Part shown: positions 33,296 to 42,274 of the stretch, one piece after another
How positions within the stretch are numbered: position 1 is the stretch's first letter
How the letters are laid out: each line of letters starts with the position of its first letter
From: an uncultured Collinsella sp.
GTDB taxonomy: Bacteria > Actinomycetota > Coriobacteriia > Coriobacteriales > Coriobacteriaceae
Length of the DNA: 64,000 bases
NCBI GenBank assembly: GCA_900554325.1
Contig: USHA01000002.1
Span: 1 to 64,000 of the forward strand
Reading direction: 5' to 3'
Made by a program: the position numbers and the translations under genes
Notes under the pieces: generated by a model
What the model saw: the letters and a program-made list of their open reading frames with translations, nothing else
Told to the model about the DNA's origin: nothing
The model's database searches: none

Positions 33296-34941
33296 CGCTG
33301 ATCACCCTCGCGCGACCAGGGAAGGCGGATACGCGGGCGCTCGGTACGCGTTGCACGGTCGGCGACCATATCGCTCCAAGGGCCGACGGCGCACCCCAGT
33401 TCCACGAGCATCTCGCGCGTAGCCTCGCGCACGCTGGTCGCAAAAGCGCTGGTCTGCCCCACTGCCTCGTCAGCGCGTCCAAACGCCATGAGCGCGGCGA
33501 GATCCTGCCCGCCATCGGCGATACGAATCTTGGAGCTCAACGCACAGGCAATCTCAAAGCGCATGGCGACGTCCTCGTCTGCCCCGCGCGCACCGAACCG
33601 GTTGAACACGGCGCTCATGCGCGTGCGCGGCACACCCACTCGACTTGCCAGTTCAATGACGCGCGACGCCGATGTCGCGGACGACACCGCCGCATCGCCA
33701 ACGACCAGGCAGCGGTCGCTCGCCGCCACCGCAGCCGCCACGGCATCACCCCAAAAGACCGAGGTGTCGACAAAGACCACGTCGGATTCGCGACGCAGAA
33801 CATCAAGCAGTAGCTCCACCGGACGTGCCATGAGCTCGGCTTGCTCGGGCGCCGCGACGGGACCCCAGAGCGTAACGCCCGGCGCCACGCGCATCGATGC
33901 GGCTACGATATCTGGCTCGGCGAGGACGCCCGCCGCCGACGGCTCGATAAGTGCCGCCATATCGCGCGGAGCATCGACGCCTAACAAGTCGTAAAGGTTT
34001 CCAAACATCAGGTCCAGGTCGAGCACGGCGGCACGCAAGCCCAACAGCGACGATGTGTGTGCCATGGTGGCAACGATCGTCGACTTGCCGCAACCGCCCG
34101 AACCCGAAATGGCGCAGATGACCGGAGCTCGGTGCGGCGAAGCGGCAGCGTCTGCCGGCGGCATCGGAGGTGGCGGGGCGGGCGTCGGCGGCAGCGTCCC
34201 CGTCTCCCCCGCCGCAACCACACGCTGCGTCCAAGCCGGCATGGCAGCTTGTTCGGTCTGCGAGGCAGGCTCGTTCTGCACAATCTGCTCATGCTGCATC
34301 AGCGACAACTCGCCGCACCCGGCAAAGCCCTCAACTTCGTCGAGTTCATCCGCCAGATTCACGCCGTGCACGTATCCCAAATCTACAGCCGGGGAGTCGC
34401 CAGCATGCTGCGCCGGCCCTCCAGCGTCATCGTATACAAGGGGGTTCCGGGGGCGCCGACCATGCTCGGCTTCCGCTTTTCCATAATCATCAACACGCGG
34501 GCCTCTTGTAGCGCGAGGCGCCCCGGGTTCCCTATCAACAAAAGCATCGGGCTCAATCGTCATGCACCGATCGGAATCAACCGCTCCCTCGCCCGCGCGC
34601 CCGTTGCCGCATATACTGTGCGCAGCGATGACCTCGGTCGCCCCTGCGCGAAACAGCCCCTCGATATCCGACGGATCGAGTGCTTCTATCAACACGACCA
34701 CGCGACTCACGCGGCCTTCGGCCGTCAGGCGCGCAACAGTCTTGCGCACATCTTCGGTATCAAACAGAGACGCCGCGATGATGGCAGCCCCGCGGCGCGA
34801 CGGAAACGCCCGCGCCATGGAAACCAGCCCGTCCAGGTCACCCACGCGAAGCACCTGTGCACCCGTATCACGGCCCTCGACTTCCCGCTGCAACAGCCCG
34901 TAATCGCCGCACGCGCAGCACGCAAGCCAGATCGCCTTCAT
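33292..34941 (-). CDS. tadZ: TadZ/CpaE-like localisation ATPase
   Basis: A 549-residue protein. The N-terminal atypical receiver domain (about 1-115) lacks a clear phospho-acceptor. A linker of about 160 residues is poorly ordered and proline-rich (PPTPAPPPPMPP). The C-terminal MinD/ParA-like ATPase has the deviant Walker A ISGSGGCGKST, ending in a cluster of basic residues. ATG 34941 overlaps the cpaB stop (TGATG). TadZ proteins place the pilus machine at the cell pole. The linker is longer than usual. Confidence 0.87.
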   Translation of the reverse strand: MKAIWLACCACGDYGLLQREVEGRDTGAQVLRVGDLDGLVSMARAFPSRRGAAIIAASLFDTEDVRKTVARLTAEGRVSRVVVLIEALDPSDIEGLFRAGATEVIAAHSICGNGRAGEGAVDSDRCMTIEPDAFVDREPGAPRATRGPRVDDYGKAEAEHGRRPRNPLVYDDAGGPAQHAGDSPAVDLGYVHGVNLADELDEVEGFAGCGELSLMQHEQIVQNEPASQTEQAAMPAWTQRVVAAGETGTLPPTPAPPPPMPPADAAASPHRAPVICAISGSGGCGKSTIVATMAHTSSLLGLRAAVLDLDLMFGNLYDLLGVDAPRDMAALIEPSAAGVLAEPDIVAASMRVAPGVTLWGPVAAPEQAELMARPVELLLDVLRRESDVVFVDTSVFWGDAVAAAVAASDRCLVVGDAAVSSATSASRVIELASRVGVPRTRMSAVFNRFGARGADEDVAMRFEIACALSSKIRIADGGQDLAALMAFGRADEAVGQTSAFATSVREATREMLVELGCAVGPWSDMVADRATRTERPRIRLPWSREGDQR

Positions 34942-35600
34942 CACTCGTCGCCTCCGCTCTTTTTGCCGCGCGCCGTGGAGGGAATCGTCAAGCTGACCGT
35001 TCCCTTGCCCGATGCCCCCAGCAGTTCCTTGACGTCTTCGGGGTCAGCCGCCAGCGTCACCCATTCGATCTTGCCCTCGCGCGTGGCACCGGAATCTTCA
35101 CTGGTATCGATCACGCACGCGCCGCACAACCGATCGGTTACGCCGTCTTTTTGCACATACACATCCACGTAGCTGCCCACGCCCGCAGCACCGCCGACCG
35201 AGTGCTCGGCATCGACCGCCACCGAAACGGCGACCTTGCCCTTAGGCACCTCGAGCTTGTGACTCTCGGCCTTGGTGTAGACATTGCAGATCACGGCGTT
35301 TTTGGGAATACGCGAAGTCGTCACGTCGCCGCGCACCTGGCGCAGCTCGGTCGCCGCGTCACGCGGCAACAGGCTCGTCAGCCATTCCTGGGTTATGACA
35401 TTGGTCTCATCGAGGGTCTCGCCCACATCGATATCGCGCGCCGCGACGCATACCTCGACGCGATCGCCACCGTACTTGGCCAAGGTCTCAGCCTGGACCT
35501 GTTCGGCTTGCGAGCGGATCGACGAGCCGTAAACCATGCAGAGCAGAGCAGCGAGCACGCCCGCGACCAGACTGATGGCGATGCGTTTGCTCTTGTTCAC
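34941..35600 (-). CDS. cpaB: CpaB/RcpC-type SAF-domain pilus assembly protein
   Basis: A 219-residue protein with an N-terminal membrane anchor (about 6-25) and a SAF domain (VEVCVAARDIDVGETLDETNV), followed by a second domain with VGSYVDVYVQ. GTG 35600 has GAGGAG five bases upstream; the frame opens 15 bases further back. It is the first gene of the leftward Tad operon. The 200 bp before it contain inverted GACCAAAA / TTTTGGTC motifs that may be operators, but I could not define a convincing promoter. Confidence 0.87.
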   Translation of the reverse strand: MNKSKRIAISLVAGVLAALLCMVYGSSIRSQAEQVQAETLAKYGGDRVEVCVAARDIDVGETLDETNVITQEWLTSLLPRDAATELRQVRGDVTTSRIPKNAVICNVYTKAESHKLEVPKGKVAVSVAVDAEHSVGGAAGVGSYVDVYVQKDGVTDRLCGACVIDTSEDSGATREGKIEWVTLAADPEDVKELLGASGKGTVSLTIPSTARGKKSGGDE

Positions 35601-35800
35601 GGCCGCTCCTCTCATGGCAGTGCCGGGCGAATGCCCGTACCACCATTGTCTGGGCGGTCAAAGTGCAAAGCGGCGCAATTGCGATTTTGGTTTTCGATGT
35701 CAAACCAATCGCCGACCAAAAGCTGACCAGCCCGTCAAGCTCGTGGCAAGGTTTTGGTCAGTACGTCAGCAAACTGCATGTTTCGAGGCTTTTCCGCAGC

Positions 35801-35835
35801 AAAAAAGCCGTCTCCCGAACAGTTGGGAGACGGCT
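35801..35835 (-). terminator. Terminator of rsgA
   Basis: On the minus strand AGCCGTCTCCC / GGGAGACGGCT with an 8-nt loop is followed by six T, 18 bp past the rsgA stop. It isolates rsgA from the Tad operon. Confidence 0.92.
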
Positions 35836-35852
35836 GTCATAGGAAAAATCAA

Positions 35853-37037
35853 TTACAGATGGACATCGGGATCGAGCATTTGAGCACTCACGCGCATGGA
35901 TGACGCCAAGTTTTGGAACGTTTCCAAACGCAGGCTGTCGATCTGCCCGGCGTCCTCGGCCTCGCGAACGGCACAACCCGGCTCATGGGTATGCGTGCAA
36001 TCGCCAAACCGGCACGCACGCGATGCCTCGACAATCTCGGGGAAGGCGCGCGCCAGACCCCGCTCGTGACCCACGAGCGGTAGGCTGCGTAGGCCCGGGG
36101 CATCGGCGATCACGCCGGCGTCGCCCGGTAGCGCCACCATCACGCGCGCGACGGTAGTGTGACGGCCCTGGTCGTCGCGTTCGCGCACACCGCCGGTCGC
36201 CAACGCATCGTGGCCCAGCAGCGCATTGAGCAGCGTCGACTTGCCGGCACCCGATTCGCCCAAAATCATGGCACAGCTCCCGGCGGGCACGCAGGCGCGT
36301 ACCTCGTCCAGGCCGCGGCCCTCGGCAGAGGACGTCACGATTACGCGCACGTCCGGACCCACCAGGCAGCGCACGCGGTCCAGATCGCGCTCGAGCTCCT
36401 CGGCATCGCAACGGTCAGCTTTGGTGAGCACTACCACCGGCTCGGCATCGCAGTCGAGCGCCAACACCAGCGAACGCGCCACGCGGTCGAGCAGTACCTC
36501 GCCGGCGCCGAGCGCCTGCACGATCAGTACGCTGTCAACGTTGGAGCAAAGCACCTGGCGCTCGCCGCGGGCACGGCCGCGCCAACGCTCAAAGCTCGTA
36601 CGGCGCGGCAGTACACACTCGATCACGCCCATGTCGTGCCCGGGAGCACGACGCACCGCCACGCGATCGCCCACGGCGGGCAGCAGGACTTCGTCCTCGC
36701 CACGCGCCTTGGCAAACCCTACGGCGTGCTCGGCGCGAAATGTGTCATCGGCAGTCGCCACCAGCGGAAACCCGCGGTCCAGGCGCACCACGGCACCAAG
36801 TTGCATCTGTTCGGGCTCCTCGGCCTGTGCGCAAAAGTCATCGAAGGCAGCCTGCTGGGCAGCATCGACCGGCAGGTCATCAAACGCCGGAACATCCTGC
36901 AGCGCATCGAGCCCCGGCACACTCGCCAGCAACTCCTCGGCAGACGCGGGCGCTTCGGTCGCAAGCTTTCGACGACGATCACGCTTAGCCCGCGCCCCCG
37001 TCGTCTTTTTCTTCGCCTTAGCCTTAGCCTTGCCCAC
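35853..37037 (-). CDS. rsgA: Ribosome small-subunit biogenesis GTPase RsgA
   Basis: A 394-residue circularly permuted GTPase. A lysine/arginine-rich N-terminal tail (KAKAKAKKKTTGARAKRDRRR) and an acidic spacer precede the OB fold. G4 VVLTKAD comes before G1 GESGAGKST, with DAPGLRSLPL as G3. The zinc-knuckle CRFGDCTHTHEPGCAV is complete. GTG 37037 follows GGGAGG by six bases; the frame extends 90 bases upstream into the terminator of the ATPase gene, so the longer form is unlikely. It acts in late 30S maturation. Confidence 0.95.
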   Translation of the reverse strand: MGKAKAKAKKKTTGARAKRDRRRKLATEAPASAEELLASVPGLDALQDVPAFDDLPVDAAQQAAFDDFCAQAEEPEQMQLGAVVRLDRGFPLVATADDTFRAEHAVGFAKARGEDEVLLPAVGDRVAVRRAPGHDMGVIECVLPRRTSFERWRGRARGERQVLCSNVDSVLIVQALGAGEVLLDRVARSLVLALDCDAEPVVVLTKADRCDAEELERDLDRVRCLVGPDVRVIVTSSAEGRGLDEVRACVPAGSCAMILGESGAGKSTLLNALLGHDALATGGVRERDDQGRHTTVARVMVALPGDAGVIADAPGLRSLPLVGHERGLARAFPEIVEASRACRFGDCTHTHEPGCAVREAEDAGQIDSLRLETFQNLASSMRVSAQMLDPDVHL

Positions 37038-37084
37038 AAGCGCCTCCCAGCAACCAAACACACAACTGAGCAGGTATTTTACCC

Positions 37085-37121
37085 ACAAAAAGAGCCGGTC
37101 GAGCATATGCTCGACCGGCTC
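37085..37121 (-). terminator. Terminator of the cation ATPase gene
   Basis: A perfect 30-nt palindrome (GAGCCGGTCGAGCAT and its complement, 37092-37121) is followed on the minus strand by TTTTTG. It lies 144 bp beyond the ATPase stop and just ahead of rsgA. Confidence 0.85.
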
Positions 37122-37149
37122 ACACACTTTCCCTCAGCTTATGGTCCCG

Positions 37150-37255
37150 AGAGACTATCCAAAGGCCCGTCCGCCGGGAGGGGTTTCTTCTGAGCGATCC
37201 CGCAGCGCGAAGCGCGAGGACCAGCGAAGAAGAAAACACGCAGGGGCGGGCCCGG
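37150..37255. other. Structured GC-rich intergenic element
   Basis: Between the ATPase stop and its terminator. TTTCTTCT / AGAAGAAA pair around an inner GCGCG-AA-GCGCG-like hairpin and CCGGG / CCCGG closes the outside, giving a compact fold of about 90 nt. I see no open frame with support. It would be transcribed as the 3' UTR of the ATPase mRNA. Confidence 0.45.
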
Positions 37256-37264
37256 ACAGGTACG

Positions 37265-39946
37265 TTACTCCTTCTCGACCGCGCGCATGATCGCCTTGTA
37301 GATCTCCATCAGCGGAATGATCAGGAAAGCCAAGCCCAGCGCGGCGATAACGCCCTTGAGCTCAAGCGTCACAGGGCCAAAGAACATCTCGGCAAGCGTC
37401 GGCTGCACGGTCACGATCACCGTCAGCACCAGCGCCAGCGCAGCCGAGGCCCACAGCCACTTGTTCTGCTTCTTCATGGTGAACAGCGACGCGCGGCGGC
37501 TGCGCATATTGAAACAGTGGAAGATCTCGACCATGTTGAGCGTGATGAAGGCCATCATCACGCCTTCCTCGTCGGCGTTGCCGGCGATCATATCGGAGAT
37601 ATGGATGTAGCCCATGTCAAAGTACACGCCCACAAAGAAGCTCGCCAGCACCAGCACGGTAATGATCAGGCCCTGGACCACGCAGTCCAAGCCCATATGT
37701 CCGGCAAAGACGCCGTCCTTGGCGTTGCGCGGCTTGCGCTTCATGATGTCGCCCTCGGCGTCCTCCATGCCCAATGCGAGCGCGGGGAAGCAGTCGGTGA
37801 CCAGGTTCACCCACAGCAGCTGCACCGGCTGGAAGATGGTAAAGCCGATGAGCGTGGCGATGAACACCGAGAAGACCTCGGCAAGGTTGGCCGAAAGCAG
37901 GAACTGGATGACCTTGCGGATGTTGTCGTAGATGCGACGGCCCTCTTCGCAGGCGCCGATGATGGTGGCGAAGTTGTCGTCGGCAAGCACCATGTCGGCG
38001 ACGTTCTTGGTGACGTCGGTACCGGTGATGCCCATACCGACGCCGATGTCGGCGCGCTTGATGGACGGGGCGTCGTTGACGCCGTCGCCCGTCATGGCCA
38101 CGATCTGGTCACGCGACTTCCAGGCCTCGACGATGCGCGTCTTGTGCTCGGGCTGAACGCGAGCGTACACGCCATAGTCCTCGATGTGCGCGTCGAGTTC
38201 CTCGTCGCTCATGCGGTCGAGGTCGGCACCAGTGATGGCCTGGCTGCGGTCGGTGACGATGCCCAGCTGCTTGGCGATGGCCACGGCGGTGTCGATGTGG
38301 TCGCCCGTGATCATGACGGTGCGGATACCGGCGTCGTGGGCCTCGCGGATGGCGTCGGCGACCTCGGGGCGGACCGGGTCAATCATGCCGGACAGGCCGC
38401 AGAAGACCAGGTCATGCTCGAGCGCGGCGGGGCTGCAATCGCCCGGGACCTCGGTGTAGGTGCGGCTTGCCAGCGCCAGTACGCGCAGGGCCTCGTCGGC
38501 CATGGCCTTGTTAGCGGCCACGAGCTCGGCGCGACGCTCCTCGGTCAGCGGAACGACCTTGTCGCCCTCGTAGATATGGGTGCACAGGCCGATCACCACG
38601 TCGGGCGCGCCCTTGGTGTACTGCTCATACTCGCCGTCCAGGGTCTCGACGACCACGGACATCATCTTGCGACCAGAGTCGAACGGGGCCTCACCCACAC
38701 GCGGATGCTCGGCAGTCAGGCCAGTGAGACCAGCCTTGCCGGCATCGTTGACGAGCGCGCACTCGGTCGGCTCGCCCACGGCCTCGCCCAGCTCCTCGTC
38801 CCACTGGGCGTCGGAGCACAGCGCCATGCCGGCCAGGAACTTCTCCTTAGGCGCAGCGAGCTCGTGCTTGACGACGGTCATCTTGTTTTGGGTGAGGGTA
38901 CCGGTCTTGTCGGAGCAGATGGTCTGCGTGCAGCCAAGGGTCTCGACGGCAGAGAGCTTGCGGATAATCGCCTGGCGCTTGGCCATCTTGGTCACGCCAA
39001 GCGACAGCACGATAGTCACGACGGCAACTAGGCCCTCGGGGATGGCGGCGACGGCAAGCGAGACAGCGACCATAAAGGTATCGAGCAGGGCGGTCGGATC
39101 GGTAAGGACGTTGCCCACGCCGTGGCGGATGATGTCGACGCCAAAGATGACGACGCAGATGACGATAACCATGATGGTGAGGATGCGGCTGAGCTCGGCA
39201 AGCTTCACCTGCAGCGGCGTGAGCTCTTCCTTGGCCTCGGCCAGGGCGCCGGCGATCTTACCCATCTCGGTGTTCATGCCGGTACCGACTACGACGGCGC
39301 GGCCACGGCCGTACACCACGGTGGAGCCCATGTAGCACATGTTCTTGCGGTCGCCGAGCGGCACGTCGTCGGTGCCGGCGGCGAGCTCGATCACGTTGGC
39401 ATGCTTCTCGACGGGCACGGACTCGCCGGTAAGGGCGGCCTCCTCGATCTTCATCGTGGCGCTCTCGAGCACGCGGCAGTCGGCCGGGACGGAGTCGCCC
39501 GCCTCGAGCATGATCACGTCACCAGGCACGAGCTCGGCACTCGGCAGGTGCACGAGCTTGCCGTCGCGCAGAACCTTGGACTGCGCGGCGCTCATCTCCT
39601 GCAGGGCCTCGAGAGCTTCCTCGCTCTTGGCCTCCTGAACCACGCCCAGCACCGAGTTGACGATAACGACGAACATGATGATGGCGACGTCGGCAAAGTC
39701 GGGCTCGCCCTTGACCACACCCGTGAGCGCACTGATGGCGGCGGCAACAATCAGCATGATGACCATGGGGTCGGCCATCTGCTCAAAGAAGCGCTTCCAC
39801 AACGGGGTCTTCTCGGCTTCCTCGAGCTTGTTAGGGCCTGTCTTGGCGAGGCGCGACGACGCCTCGTCGTTGCTCAGGCCGAGGTTCTCATCGACACCTT
39901 GGTCGCTGAGTACCTCCGCCGCGGCGGACAGGTATTCCTTTTGCAT
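37265..39946 (-). CDS. P-type cation-transporting ATPase (P2A-like, probably Ca2+)
   Basis: An 893-residue P-type ATPase. The N-terminal cation-ATPase domain is followed by TM1-2, the actuator loop LTGESVPVEK, TM4 with AAIPEGL (calcium-site proline), the phosphorylation loop CSDKTGTLTQNKM, nucleotide-binding YTKGAPD, the hinge MTGDGVNDAPSIKRADIG and the final six-helix bundle. The length and sites fit SERCA/PMR1-like calcium pumps; other cations cannot be excluded. GGAGGGG precedes the ATG and overlaps a leader hairpin. Confidence 0.93.
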   Translation of the reverse strand: MQKEYLSAAAEVLSDQGVDENLGLSNDEASSRLAKTGPNKLEEAEKTPLWKRFFEQMADPMVIMLIVAAAISALTGVVKGEPDFADVAIIMFVVIVNSVLGVVQEAKSEEALEALQEMSAAQSKVLRDGKLVHLPSAELVPGDVIMLEAGDSVPADCRVLESATMKIEEAALTGESVPVEKHANVIELAAGTDDVPLGDRKNMCYMGSTVVYGRGRAVVVGTGMNTEMGKIAGALAEAKEELTPLQVKLAELSRILTIMVIVICVVIFGVDIIRHGVGNVLTDPTALLDTFMVAVSLAVAAIPEGLVAVVTIVLSLGVTKMAKRQAIIRKLSAVETLGCTQTICSDKTGTLTQNKMTVVKHELAAPKEKFLAGMALCSDAQWDEELGEAVGEPTECALVNDAGKAGLTGLTAEHPRVGEAPFDSGRKMMSVVVETLDGEYEQYTKGAPDVVIGLCTHIYEGDKVVPLTEERRAELVAANKAMADEALRVLALASRTYTEVPGDCSPAALEHDLVFCGLSGMIDPVRPEVADAIREAHDAGIRTVMITGDHIDTAVAIAKQLGIVTDRSQAITGADLDRMSDEELDAHIEDYGVYARVQPEHKTRIVEAWKSRDQIVAMTGDGVNDAPSIKRADIGVGMGITGTDVTKNVADMVLADDNFATIIGACEEGRRIYDNIRKVIQFLLSANLAEVFSVFIATLIGFTIFQPVQLLWVNLVTDCFPALALGMEDAEGDIMKRKPRNAKDGVFAGHMGLDCVVQGLIITVLVLASFFVGVYFDMGYIHISDMIAGNADEEGVMMAFITLNMVEIFHCFNMRSRRASLFTMKKQNKWLWASAALALVLTVIVTVQPTLAEMFFGPVTLELKGVIAALGLAFLIIPLMEIYKAIMRAVEKE

Positions 39947-39956
39947 ATAGAGTCCC

Positions 39957-40010
39957 CTCCTGGGATTCGGGCCACTCAGCAGATTGATGCCCGATCATAA
40001 TTCCCAGGAG
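39957..40010 (-). promoter_or_regulatory. Leader stem-loop overlapping the ATPase ribosome site
   Basis: On the minus strand CTCCTGGGA (40002-40010) pairs with TCCCAGGAG (39957-39965) and, inside it, CGGGC pairs with GCCCG. The 3' arm ends in AGGAG, the first half of the Shine-Dalgarno AGGAGGGG, nine bases before the ATG. The fold could therefore limit initiation. I could not match it to a known riboswitch class. Confidence 0.55.
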
Positions 40011-40387
40011 AAGGGCAAGGGCTCATCAAGGCTGCCGTGCTGAGCGGCAGTTGATAGTGGAGCTATGGTACCCCAAAGCGGCGCGTCTAGCCAAAACATT
40101 CCAATTGGAAACACGGCTCGAGTGCAACGATGCAGACCGTATGATGTTCGACATTGATAAAACGTTTTTTCTTCGGTGCATCATCAAACTGAAATATCGC
40201 CCAGATAGCAGCGGTTAGAACGGTTGGTAAAGTTTTTGCATATACCGTTTATTCGCAAAAAATGAACTTCTAATTCGGCATACGGTCGATTTTTTGGGGT
40301 ATTCGGTCGTCATTTCGTTATAATCATCTCAGTTTTATTTCTTATGGTTTATCTATCAGCGCAAGACGATGTCAGATGGAGGTCTGA
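40011..40387 (+). promoter_or_regulatory. AT-rich divergent intergenic region with pyk promoter
   Basis: This 377-bp stretch separates the leftward ATPase from rightward pyk. A consensus -10 TATAAT lies at 40319-40324, giving a pyk leader of about 57 nt; no good -35 is seen (TTGGGG at 19 bp spacing is the best). Upstream are repeated ATTCGG / ACGGTCG motifs at 40273-40310 that might bind a regulator. Nothing coding was recognised here. Confidence 0.5.
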
Positions 40388-41848
40388 ATGTACAAGCGCA
40401 CCAAGATTGTATGCACCATGGGTCCCGCCTGCGATAGCGACGAGACCATCCGCGAGATGATCAAGGCGGGCATGAACGTCGCCCGTTTTAACTTCTCGCA
40501 CGGATCCTACGACGAGCACCACGGTCGCATCGAGCGCGTCCGTCGTATTTCCAAGGAGCTCGGTCTGCCCGTCGGCATCCTGCTCGACACCAAGGGCCCC
40601 GAGGTCCGCACCGGCCTTCTGGTCGACGGCAAGAAGGTTGCCGTCAAGACCGGCGACAAGATCGTCGTCACTGCTCAGCCCACGTCCGAGGATTTCCACG
40701 GCACCGCTGAGCACATCTCCCTCGACTACCTGGCCCTGCCCTCCGAGGTCGAGAAGGGCTCCCTCATCCTGATCGATGACGGCCTGGTTGCCCTCGAGGT
40801 CGAGTCCGTCGACGGCCAGGACATGACCTGCGTCGTCAAGAACGACGGCCTGATCGGCGAGCGCAAGGGCGTCAACATGCCCAACGTCAACATCTCGCTG
40901 CCCGCCATCACCGAGCGCGATCGTCAGGACATCCTCTTTGGCCTGACCGAGAACATCGACTACATCGCCGCTTCCTTCATCCGTGACGGCGAGTCCGTCC
41001 GCGGCATCCGCAAGCTTTGCCGCGAGAACGGTGGCGAGCACGTCACGATCTTCCCGAAGATCGAGTGTGCCCTGGGCGTCGAGAACTTCGACGAGATCCT
41101 CGAGGCTTCCGACGGCATCATGGTTGCCCGTGGCGACCTGGGCATCGAGATCAAGCCCGAGCTCGTTCCCCACATCCAGAAGGAGATCATCGCCAAGTGC
41201 AACGCGGCCTACAAGCCCGTTATCACCGCTACGCAGATGCTCGACTCCATGCAGCAGAACCCGCGCCCGACGCGCGCCGAGGTTGCCGACGTTGCTAACG
41301 CCATTTACGACGGCACCGATGCCGTCATGCTGTCCGGCGAGTCCGCTGCCGGTAAGTACCCGGTTGAGGCCGTCAAGATGCAGGCCAGCATTGCTCTCGA
41401 GACCGAGAAGTACCTCCCGGCTCACGCTCCGCTCGAGGTTCCGGCTGACGCTCACGGCACCCGCGTCGTCAACAACGTTGTGGGTATGTCCGCTGTGAAC
41501 ATGGCCACCACCGTTGGCGCCAAGTGCATCACCGTGCCGACGACCACCGGTCGTACCGCCCGCCTGATCTCGCACTTCCGTCCCAACATGCCGATCTGCG
41601 CGTTCTCCCGCCACGAGTGGGCCGTCCAGCAGATGATCATGTACTGGGGCGTTATCCCGCACCAAGCCGAGATTACTCAGGGCACCGTCAACGGCACGAT
41701 CGTCAAGGCGATCGAGACCGCTAAGGAGCTCGGCTACGTCGAGGCCGGCGATCTGACCGTCGCTACCGCCGGCGATCCCCGCATGAGCGTCCAGCTCGAA
41801 GATAAGGTCTCCTCGACCAACGTCGCTTACGTCGCTCAGGTGCGCTAA
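40388..41848 (+). CDS. pyk: Pyruvate kinase
   Basis: A 486-residue glycolytic enzyme converting phosphoenolpyruvate and ADP to pyruvate and ATP. MYKRTKIVCTMGPA at the N-terminus, RFNFSHGSYDEH, the active-site signature IFPKIECALGVENFDEIL, MVARGDLGIEI and TQMLDSM are all present. The C-terminal allosteric domain is complete (TTTGRTARLISHFRP). GGAGG is seven bases before the ATG. Codon use is strongly biased to C-ending codons, fitting high expression. Monocistronic with its own terminator. Confidence 0.97.
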   Translation: MYKRTKIVCTMGPACDSDETIREMIKAGMNVARFNFSHGSYDEHHGRIERVRRISKELGLPVGILLDTKGPEVRTGLLVDGKKVAVKTGDKIVVTAQPTSEDFHGTAEHISLDYLALPSEVEKGSLILIDDGLVALEVESVDGQDMTCVVKNDGLIGERKGVNMPNVNISLPAITERDRQDILFGLTENIDYIAASFIRDGESVRGIRKLCRENGGEHVTIFPKIECALGVENFDEILEASDGIMVARGDLGIEIKPELVPHIQKEIIAKCNAAYKPVITATQMLDSMQQNPRPTRAEVADVANAIYDGTDAVMLSGESAAGKYPVEAVKMQASIALETEKYLPAHAPLEVPADAHGTRVVNNVVGMSAVNMATTVGAKCITVPTTTGRTARLISHFRPNMPICAFSRHEWAVQQMIMYWGVIPHQAEITQGTVNGTIVKAIETAKELGYVEAGDLTVATAGDPRMSVQLEDKVSSTNVAYVAQVR

Positions 41849-41877
41849 ATCGTACTTGCAAGCATATTTGCATTGCA

Positions 41878-41914
41878 AAGGGCCCGGAAGGCATTGCCTT
41901 TCGGGCCCTTTTTC
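41878..41914 (+). terminator. Terminator of pyk
   Basis: A stem of about 15 bp, AAGGGCCCGGAAGGC / GCCTTTCGGGCCCTT (one G-U), with an ATT loop and a T-rich tail TTTTTCT, 30 bp past the stop. Confidence 0.92.
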
Positions 41915-42274
41915 TGTGCACCGATGCCTACCGCACGACATGGCACGCACCCATTTCATTACCAAAAGCGCGAAATCCGCCCTCCGAGGCCCAAAAAATA
42001 AAGCCCCAAGCGCTAAAAGTGTTCGCCCGGTGGCAAACCCACACCTCACACAGGGCTGATAAATCGTTTTAGCAAGAACCAAATCGACCTGGTTTTCGGA
42101 AGTATGCGGCAAATTCTGGAACCTCCGAGCACACCCTGTTTTTTCGCAACAAAATGCCTGATAAACTAGCCTCAAAAGCCAGGTCCGCTCATAGGGTTCA
42201 GATTTTGCCGCATACTTCCGGATTGACGCTGGCATCACTCGCTTCAAAGAGATGATTTCGGCCAGGAGGGCATT
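41915..42274. other. Non-coding stretch containing a 130-bp inverted-repeat element
   Basis: No gene was recognised in this 360-bp region. The first 170 bp are A/C-rich without clear signals. The remainder is mostly the inverted-repeat element at 42092-42222, followed by 50 bp leading to the ribosome site of the next gene. Confidence 0.5.
42092..42222. repeat. MITE-like element with 17-bp perfect inverted ends
   Basis: CGGAAGTATGCGGCAAA (42097-42113) and its exact complement (42204-42220) stand about 90 bp apart, each followed inward by GAACC / GGTTC (42119-42123, 42195-42199). The interior is A-rich and has no coding frame. The layout fits a small non-autonomous element or a long-range RNA/DNA hairpin; target-site duplications are not obvious. 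Confidence 0.6.

Noticed and set aside
37517..39031. 504-codon plus-strand frame opposite the cation ATPase
   Set aside because: Shadow frame; sequence is H/V/G/L-rich without domain signals, and the opposite strand is unmistakable.
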